Positions 5,863 through 10,239 of a DNA stretch of 10,239 nt are shown here, piece by piece; the first letter of the stretch is position 1, and each line of letters begins with the position of its first letter. Source of the stretch: Actinomycetota bacterium. GTDB lineage: Bacteria; Actinomycetota; Actinomycetes; Streptosporangiales; Streptosporangiaceae. The notes under the pieces are model-generated. The model was not told the origin of the DNA. It made no database searches and saw only the letters and a list, made by a program, of their open reading frames with translations. The stretch lies in contig QGUZ01000177.1 in the NCBI GenBank assembly GCA_003242605.1, positions 1 to 10,239 on the forward strand. Direction: 5' to 3'. The translations under genes were made by a program, and so were the position numbers.

Positions 5863-7041
5863 GTGCTGCCTCTTACCGGGATCACCGTGCTCGCCCTGGA
5901 ACACGCGGTGGCCGCGCCGTTCGCGACCCGGCAGCTCGCCGACCTGGGCGCCCGGGTCATCAAGATCGAGCGGCCGGGCGGGGGCGACTTCGCCCGCCGG
6001 TACGACGAGTCGATCAAGGGCCAGTCGAGCTACTTCGTCTGGCTGAACCGGTCGAAGGAGTCGGTGACGCTCGACGTGAAGTCGGAGCCGGGCCGCGAGA
6101 TCCTGCACGAGCTGGTGGACCGCGCCGACGTGCTGGTGCAGAACCTCGGCCCGGGCGCGGCCGCCCGGCTCGGCCTCGCCGCGGAGGAGGTGCTCGCCCG
6201 CGACCCCGGCAAGATCGTGGTGAGCGTCACCGGCTGGGGCGCCGACGGCCCGTGGGCCGGCCGCAAGGCGTACGACCTGCTCGTCCAGTGCGAGACCGGC
6301 CTCGTCTCGCTCACCGGCACGCCGGACGAGCCGGCCCGGGTGGGCATCTCGGTCGCCGACATCGCCGCGGGCATGTACGCGTTCAGCGCGGTGCTCGCCG
6401 CGCTCTACCGGCGGCGGCTCACCGGGGAGGGCACGGCCGTGGAGGTCTCGCTGCTCGACGCGCTCGGCGAGTGGATGGGCCAGCCCGCCAACTACACCCT
6501 GGGCACCGGCACGCAGCAGCCGCGGGCGGGCGCCCGGCACGCCACGATCGCCCCGTACGGGCCGTACGCCACCCGGGACGGCCGCACCGTGCTGATCTCG
6601 ATCCAGAACGAGCCGGAGTGGGTGCGCTTCTGCGCCGAGTTCCTCGGGCGGCCCGAGCTCGCCACCGACGCCCGCTTCGCCACCAACCCGCTGCGGGTCG
6701 CGAACCGCGACGAGCTGGAGGAGATCGTCGCCGCCCGGTTCGCGGAGCTCGACGCGGCCGCGGCCACCGCCCTGCTCGACCGGGCCGGGATCGCGAACGC
6801 CGGGGTCAACACCGTCGCCGAGTTCCTCGACCACCCGGTGCTGCGCGAGCGCGGCCGCTGGCGCGAGGTGGACACCCCGGGCGGCCCGGTCCGCGCCCTG
6901 CTGCCGCCGATCATGTTCGCCGGGCTGGAGCCGCGCATGGGCCCGGTCCCCGCCGTGGGCGAGCACACCGCCGCGGTGCTCGCCGAGCTGGGCCGTACCC
7001 CCGAGGAGATCGCCGACCTCGCCCGGCGCAAGGTCATCTGA
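5863..7041 (+). CDS. CaiB/BaiF family (class III) CoA-transferase (392 aa)
   Basis: This cytoplasmic enzyme moves CoA between a CoA thioester and a free carboxylic acid. The start is the GTG at 5863, giving LPLTGITVLALEHAVAAP, the standard family N-terminus directly before the CoA-binding fold. Landmarks in order are DLGARVIKIERPGGGDFARRYD (about 27-48), LNRSKESVTLDVK (61-73), VLVQNLGPGA (90-99), a GWGADGPWAGRKAYDLLVQ loop (124-142) and catalytic Asp166 in ISVADIAAGMY, aligned by eye with Asp169 of formyl-CoA transferase. The C-terminus has the usual HPVLRERGRWREV and VGEHTAAVLAELG segments. Length and ends are normal, and the gene is complete. The EHAVAAPFATRQLADLG form belongs, to my recollection, with transferases related to itaconate or citramalate CoA-transferases rather than with racemases; the substrate is not determinable here. 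No partner enzyme gene is adjacent, and it appears to be a single-gene unit ending in hairpins. Confidence 0.92.
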   Translation: MLPLTGITVLALEHAVAAPFATRQLADLGARVIKIERPGGGDFARRYDESIKGQSSYFVWLNRSKESVTLDVKSEPGREILHELVDRADVLVQNLGPGAAARLGLAAEEVLARDPGKIVVSVTGWGADGPWAGRKAYDLLVQCETGLVSLTGTPDEPARVGISVADIAAGMYAFSAVLAALYRRRLTGEGTAVEVSLLDALGEWMGQPANYTLGTGTQQPRAGARHATIAPYGPYATRDGRTVLISIQNEPEWVRFCAEFLGRPELATDARFATNPLRVANRDELEEIVAARFAELDAAAATALLDRAGIANAGVNTVAEFLDHPVLRERGRWREVDTPGGPVRALLPPIMFAGLEPRMGPVPAVGEHTAAVLAELGRTPEEIADLARRKVI

Positions 7042-7065
7042 CCGGTGCGCCGGTGACCCCGGCGG

Positions 7066-7087
7066 CCGGTCCTCGCGCGAGGGCCGG
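7066..7087. terminator. GC-rich hairpin after the CoA-transferase gene
   Basis: A 9-bp stem (7066-7074 with 7079-7087, one G-T pair) closes a GCGC loop, 25 bases after the CoA-transferase stop. There is no U-tract, as is usual for actinobacterial terminators. It may end transcripts from both sides, because the next gene is convergent. Confidence 0.5.
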
Positions 7088-7105
7088 GTACGGCCGGCCG
7101 TCGCC

Positions 7106-7133
7106 GCGCCCCGCGTGACGCGGCCAGGGGCGC
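7106..7133. terminator. Second hairpin between convergent genes
   Basis: GCGCCCC (7106-7112) pairs perfectly with GGGGCGC (7127-7133), with a small nested GCG/CGC stem inside the 14-base loop. It lies 61 bases before the stop of the opposing 534-residue gene and could serve as its terminator or as a second one for the CoA-transferase. Confidence 0.35.
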
Positions 7134-7192
7134 CGCGGGCGGGGATCGACCACCGCGCGGCCTCGCCCTGCGGCGCACGCCGCCGCGCCGGT

Positions 7193-7215
7193 CGTCACGG
7201 GTTGATCAACGGCCG
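7193..7215. repeat. Direct repeat, left copy
   Basis: These 23 bases match 9500-9522 in the same orientation at 21 of 23 positions, around the shared core GGGTTGATCAAC. The core contains the perfect 10-bp palindrome GTTGATCAAC. Here it encodes the last codons and stop (RPLINP-stop) of the 534-residue minus-strand gene. Confidence 0.65.
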
Positions 7216-8799
7216 GTACGCCGCCCGGATGTCCGAGGTGGAGGAGGACACGTATCTCTTGGACGGTGGGGCATCCCCGAGGTAGCGCGACGAGTAATAA
7301 ATCCTTTGGGGGCAGCTTCGTCCGCCGATCTGCAGGCTGGTCTTTTTCACGAGTTTTCCGGTCCGCAGTTCGTAGACACGGATGGGAATCTTTCTCTTAT
7401 AGAAGGTCACCGGGTAGATACTGTTCGAGAATCGCGGCTGGTAGTAGCAGGTCCGAACCCTGGTTCCGTACGCACTCTTTCCGGCGCAGATCACCAAAGT
7501 GGCCTTCGCGGGATCGCTGGTCAGCCACGAGGACGGCAGCTTGCTCTTGTGCCCGTCCTGGCCGAACAGCAGCGCACGGTGCGGTCCCTTTCCTCGGTAG
7601 CGGGGCGCGCCTTCGTACCAAGTCGGCCTCGAGCAGTAGGCGGGCAGCCGGGACTCCCCCGGTTTGAGGAGTTTCTTGACGTCCGCCAGTTGGATCGCCA
7701 GGTCGGCTTTTCGCACACCACTCTTGGCGGCGGCGACAAGTTCGTGCTCGGGATGATCGCTGATCAGAATTCGGTAATAGGAGCGTGCGTCGTGCCAGCG
7801 CTCGTCGTCCATGAGTGCCTTGCCGCATTCGGCCAGTGCCGTGGGCGCGATCGTCGACGCTCTGCTCCTGACCTGGTCCAGCACGTTGCCCGTCGGATGC
7901 CGTGCGTGGAGCCAGTTGGTGATGTCCGCGGTCTTGCAGGCGTCTCCCGCAGGTAGCCGATCGAGCAGCCGATCGAGGGCCTTCCCGGCGTCCTGCTCCC
8001 GGCCGGGGAACTGCTTGATGACGTCGTTGAGTCGCTCGTAGCCCGTCATCAGGGCACTGACGTCACCGGTCAGCGCGATGTCCAATTCGATGGCGGCCTG
8101 TGTGAGGAGAAGGTCGGCCCGCTGCCACAGCGCCGCCGGGTGGTCGGCGTACCGCTCCAGCATCCCGACGGCGCGCCGCGGATCGCTCACGGCCTCCCGC
8201 TTTGCCTGGAGGAGGATGCGGCATGCCTCGGCCTCGGCTTCGGTGCGGGCGGTGAGCGGAGCGTTGGCGACGCGATGAGCGGTCGTCAGGCCGTTCAGGA
8301 GCGACAGTGCCCGCTGGCACTCGCCGTCCCGGTGGGCGTCCCTGGCCGTCGCCACGATGTGCCCGGCGTCGAAGCGGAAGGTGCTCACGGCCAGCAGGAC
8401 CGGAACCGTGACGGCGGCTGCGGCGAGTCGCTGCCTGCTCGCCGGGTTCGGCGGTGGGTGCCGGAGCGCCGTGTCGGTGGCCGCGGCGCTCGCCGCCTGC
8501 GGCTCGGTGCGCCGCTGTCGCCTCCGCGCCAGGTACCAGCCGTGCGCGGTGACGGCCACCCACCACAGCAGCACGACGCCTTCGAGCCAGGATTCCCGGA
8601 CCCTGGTGGCGAGGATGACGCCGAGCGTGATGGTGACGGCCACGGCGAGGACGGCGAGCAATCGCCGTCGTAGCAGCAGGTATCCGACTCCGAGCAGGGA
8701 GGCGTTGCCCAGTGCGGCGGCGATCGGGTCGCAGGCCCGCGCCGCGGGGCCGGGTCGCGCCCCCTGGGGCGGAAGGGGAGGCCCGTCCACCGCGGTCAT
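7195..8799 (-). CDS. Membrane-anchored protein with helical-repeat middle and Cys/Tyr-rich C-terminal domain (534 aa), function unknown
   Basis: I do not recognise this gene. The N-terminus is Pro/Ala-rich (1-30), followed by two close hydrophobic segments (about 48-65 and 72-90; 33-43 is also fairly hydrophobic). A basic, low-complexity loop (91-122) and a third membrane helix (about 124-141) come next. Residues about 145-380 are helical with TPR-like spacing (for example CQRALSLLNGL, RRAVGMLERYADHPAALWQRADLLLT, ERWHDARSYYRILISDHPEHELVAAAKSGV), including Cys161, 193, 288 and 325. The C-terminal domain (about 385-530) looks beta-rich, with Cys389, 438, 451 and 496 and many Tyr. An odd number of helices would place the C-terminal region outside the cell, where disulfides could form; this is inference. 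Start is the ATG at 8799 with GGAAG 8 bases upstream; the stop lies in a direct repeat. The 3' third has lower GC and codons such as AGA, ATT and TAT that are rare in the other genes here, suggesting transfer. The upstream short ORF overlaps its start as ATGA. Confidence 0.75.
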   Translation of the reverse strand: MTAVDGPPLPPQGARPGPAARACDPIAAALGNASLLGVGYLLLRRRLLAVLAVAVTITLGVILATRVRESWLEGVVLLWWVAVTAHGWYLARRRQRRTEPQAASAAATDTALRHPPPNPASRQRLAAAAVTVPVLLAVSTFRFDAGHIVATARDAHRDGECQRALSLLNGLTTAHRVANAPLTARTEAEAEACRILLQAKREAVSDPRRAVGMLERYADHPAALWQRADLLLTQAAIELDIALTGDVSALMTGYERLNDVIKQFPGREQDAGKALDRLLDRLPAGDACKTADITNWLHARHPTGNVLDQVRSRASTIAPTALAECGKALMDDERWHDARSYYRILISDHPEHELVAAAKSGVRKADLAIQLADVKKLLKPGESRLPAYCSRPTWYEGAPRYRGKGPHRALLFGQDGHKSKLPSSWLTSDPAKATLVICAGKSAYGTRVRTCYYQPRFSNSIYPVTFYKRKIPIRVYELRTGKLVKKTSLQIGGRSCPQRIYYSSRYLGDAPPSKRYVSSSTSDIRAAYRPLINP

Positions 8800-8942
8800 C
8801 GGGCCGTCTTCCGCACGCGCAGCGTTCGCAGCGGCTCCTCCGCGGTTCCGATCGCCGGCGGCGGAGCGCCCGCACTCGGATCGCGTGACGCGAGGACCTT
8901 GACGGGGAACTCACATGTTTTCGCGGCGACAGTGAGAGTCAT
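8796..8942 (-). CDS. Short hypothetical protein, translationally coupled to the 534-residue gene (48 aa from preferred start)
   Basis: This is a short unrecognised frame whose TGA overlaps the ATG of the next gene by 4 bases (ATGA), the strongest reason to take it as real. From the ATG at 8942 it encodes MTLTVAAKTCEFPVKVLASR, then a Pro/Ala-rich stretch and a basic end LRTLRVRKTAR. The first part reads as two amphipathic beta strands. The frame is open further upstream to a GTG at 9062, which would give 88 residues (VISHGNGIVTRFATRVVPWL and on). Codons in that extra part often end in A or T, unlike coding DNA here, so the shorter form is preferred. No good Shine-Dalgarno fits either start. 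It could be a leader peptide, a small partner of the membrane protein, or the tail of a decayed larger gene. Confidence 0.4.
   Translation of the reverse strand: MTLTVAAKTCEFPVKVLASRDPSAGAPPPAIGTAEEPLRTLRVRKTAR
8808..8812 (-). promoter_or_regulatory. Ribosome binding site of the 534-residue gene
   Basis: GGAAG on the minus strand lies 8 bases before the ATG at 8799, within the last codons of the upstream short ORF. Confidence 0.45.
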
Positions 8943-9370
8943 AGGACCGCCCGAGAGCCTTGCGGAAACACCCGAGTGGAGCCACTGCCTCAACCATGGC
9001 ACCACCCGCGTGGCGAATCGAGTGACAATTCCATTACCGTGCGAAATCACCTTTCGGTCCACGGTGTTTCCGGCTCTCGCCGGTCTCGCGCGCCACCCCG
9101 CATTCCGCCGAGCTCACCGGCATCAAGCAGGCGGACGTGCACCTCGATGCACCACGGCAAGAGTGGGATCCACGGACACGTGAACGCTCACACGGCGCGG
9201 GCTTGTCGTCCGCCGATCATTGGTGTCCGGGATCCTGTAAAACGCGCGGCAGAATTGCGCGCGAATATGCGTTCTCAGGAATTGTGGGTGCGACCCTTCG
9301 GCGCCTGGCACGCGAGATCCGGCCCTGGCCGTGACCGTCATCTGCGGGGGACGGGTCGGCGCCGCCGGTG

Positions 9371-9405
9371 GGGCGGGCACGGCCGGTCGCCGGTCGTGCC
9401 CGCCC
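9371..9405. terminator. Long stable hairpin
   Basis: GGGCGGGCACG (9371-9381) pairs perfectly with CGTGCCCGCCC (9395-9405). Including one G-T pair and three further G-C pairs, the stem reaches 15 bp around the loop GTCGC. There is no U-tract. It could be a bidirectional terminator, a transcript-stabilising structure, or part of a mobile-element end. No gene is seen ending close to it on either strand. Confidence 0.5.
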
Positions 9406-9499
9406 TCGTGATCGAGAGCGCGAGGCCCGTCGTCCTGGGTCGTGCCGTGGCGGGCATCCGCGGGGCCTGCAGGCTCGCCCCTCGAGGCGACGGCACCGC

Positions 9500-9522
9500 C
9501 GTCATGGGTTGATCAACCGCCG
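9500..9522. repeat. Direct repeat, right copy
   Basis: These 23 bases match 7193-7215 at 21 of 23 positions. On the minus strand it also reads as (R)RLINP-stop, with one difference a silent Pro codon change and the other changing Pro to Arg, but the frame upstream is closed by a TGA within about 20 codons. It could be the last trace of a second copy of the 534-residue gene or the far end of an inserted block. Confidence 0.6.
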
Positions 9523-9619
9523 CCCGGCCGTCGCCGGGGTCGGGTCCCCGGCCGACCATGGTCAGGGTTTCGTGAAGTTTCAATTCCCGCCGGTGTCCGG
9601 GGCCGTCAGGATTGCGCGG

Positions 9620-9709
9620 ATGCCGGACACGCGCCTTGATCTCGATCGGATTCTCGCGGCCCGCCGGGTGATCGACCCGGTGTTTCTCGACTACGCCGTG
9701 CGACGCCGG
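9620..9709 (+). pseudogene. N-terminal remnant resembling a PLP-dependent threonine dehydratase-like enzyme
   Basis: From the ATG at 9620, with AGGA 8 bases upstream, the frame encodes MPDTRLDLDRILAARRVIDP followed by VFLD. From memory, this strongly resembles the N-terminus of a family of pyridoxal-phosphate enzymes of the serine/threonine dehydratase fold, where it is followed by a TP(Q/L)(F/Y) motif. Here the reading frame turns to YAVRRRCGAE, while the +1 frame at 9692 gives TPCDAG, so one extra base may have broken it. The rest of the enzyme, including the Lys-bearing SFKGRG motif, is absent, because the opposite-strand phosphatase ends at 9730. The formal frame continues to 9877 but only as antisense of the phosphatase. 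The identification rests on about 24 residues. Confidence 0.4.
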
Positions 9710-9729
9710 TGTGGGGCCGAGCCGCCCGT

Positions 9730-10239
9730 TCAGCCCGCCGGGTACGGGCTCGTCCAGCCGTCCGGCAGGAGGAACGTCCAGCCGGGCCGCCAGTGGAACG
9801 GCCGGTCGACCAGCTCGTGCAGCGGCTCGCCGTGCAGCAGATGCTGCAGCGCCCAGCGTTGGCGGAGTGGGCGATGAGCAGCACCTTCCGGCCGTCCCAG
9901 GCCGCGGCCAGGTCGGTGAGGAAGTCGGCCATCTGCCGTACCACGTCCCGGTAGCTCTGGCCGTCGGGCCCCGGTTCGTCGGTGTGCCGGGCACGCAGCC
10001 GCTCCAGCTCGCGCACCGGCCTGCCGTCGAACTCGCCGTAGCGGCATTCGCGCAGCCGCCGGTCCTCAAGCAGCGGGAGCCCGACCCGGCGAAGGCGATC
10101 TCCGCGGTCTGTACGGCACGGCGCAGGTCGGAGCTGAAGGCCGCGTGAGGCCGTCGTCGCGGCGGCGTTCGCCGAGCTCGGCGGCGAGCGCCCGGCCTGC
10201 TCGGCGAGCTCGCCCGGCAGCCGGCCGCTCGCGATGCCC
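9730..10239 (-). pseudogene. Histidine phosphatase family protein, frameshifted at four places and cut by the window end
   Basis: Joining frames restores a phosphoglycerate-mutase-like histidine phosphatase lacking its first residues. In order the pieces are: GIASGRLPGELAEQ; ALAAELGERRRDDGLT; AFSSDLRRAVQTAEIAFAG; LPLLEDRRLRECRYGEFDG through to KVLLIAHSAN; and RWALQHLLHGEPLHELVDRP to the TGA at 9730. The SSDLRRAVQTAEI block, the acidic RECRYGEFDG and the second catalytic His in LLIAHSAN are family hallmarks. The N-terminal RHG motif lies beyond the window. Breaks fall near 10190-10197, 10141-10147, 10078-10086 and 9858-9862. Each is repaired by adding one base, mostly within G or C runs, and no in-frame stop or damaged motif is seen between them. 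That pattern looks more like sequencing error at a contig end than true decay, but both remain open. The substrate cannot be inferred. Confidence 0.75.

Larger units (their letters stand above)
8943..9619. other. Long stretch without a convincing gene
   Basis: About 680 bases upstream of the short ORF show mixed composition, with AT-richer patches (for example 9016-9050 and 9236-9285) in otherwise GC-rich DNA. Frames are open on both strands, but none gives protein with a recognisable motif or the expected third-position bias. It should contain the promoter of the minus-strand pair; I see no -35/-10 pair I would defend. It holds a strong hairpin at 9371-9405 and the right copy of the 23-bp direct repeat at 9500-9522. 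Confidence 0.5.

Noticed and set aside
9338..9505. Minus-strand frame starting MTAVPSPRG, whose first residues resemble the MTAV starts of two other genes here
   Set aside because: The rest is Arg/Pro-rich with no hydrophobic pattern and runs through the strong hairpin. The shared MTAV is probably chance.
8976..9512. Plus-strand open frame of 178 residues in the gene-poor stretch
   Set aside because: Composition varies along it, no motif or ribosome binding site is seen, and third-position bias is unlike the real genes here.
7195..9522. Integrative element or insertion sequence between the direct repeats
   Set aside because: No transposase, integrase, terminal inverted repeats or tRNA end is visible, so it is reported as a finding and not annotated as a mobile element.
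1..10239. tRNA, rRNA, CRISPR array or riboswitch
   Set aside because: Reading both strands by eye showed no cloverleaf with a TTCGA-type loop, no regularly spaced repeats and no known riboswitch core. A covariance-model search would be needed to exclude weak cases.

Overview
The window is very GC-rich (many 60-base lines are about 75-80% G+C). Its genes use GTG as well as ATG starts and have strongly G/C-biased third codon positions. With the gene families present (NarL-type two-component system, TetR regulator, CaiB-type CoA-transferase), this points to an actinomycete. A Streptosporangiales-like genus is plausible, but that is a guess. The 13-G run at the left end and the string of single-base frameshifts at the right end suggest that the window is a whole draft contig or carries contig-end errors.

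Left part (1-5701). The window opens with the ligand-binding half of a TetR/BetI-type regulator on the plus strand. Its end overlaps, tail to tail, the last gene of a five-gene minus-strand operon. Read in its own direction, that operon is: NarL-family response regulator, HisKA_3 histidine kinase, DUF4097 lipoprotein, ABC ATPase, and a large ABC-2 type permease. The last three genes are tightly coupled (a 3-9 base gap, then an ATGA overlap). The set reads as a sense-and-export module: the kinase senses a membrane signal, the regulator activates the operon, and the ABC pair with a surface lipoprotein acts at the envelope. It resembles the Firmicute lia system, which also pairs a NarL-type two-component system with a DUF4097 protein.

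Middle (5702-7194). A 161-bp divergent intergenic region separates the operon from a single plus-strand CaiB/BaiF class III CoA-transferase, which is complete and has its catalytic Asp. Two GC-rich hairpins follow it and lie between convergent genes.

Right part (7195-10239). Base composition drops; some lines near the 3' end of the next gene are only about 48% G+C. A minus-strand pair lies here: a short unrecognised ORF overlapping by ATGA a 534-residue membrane protein with three predicted membrane helices, a helical repeat-like middle and a Cys- and Tyr-rich C-terminal domain. The stretch from 7193 to 9522 is bracketed by 23-bp imperfect direct repeats (21 of 23 bases identical), so it may be an inserted or duplicated block. 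Beyond it are a 15-bp-stem hairpin, a short plus-strand remnant resembling the N-terminus of a PLP-dependent enzyme, and a minus-strand histidine phosphatase broken by four apparent one-base deletions and cut by the window end.
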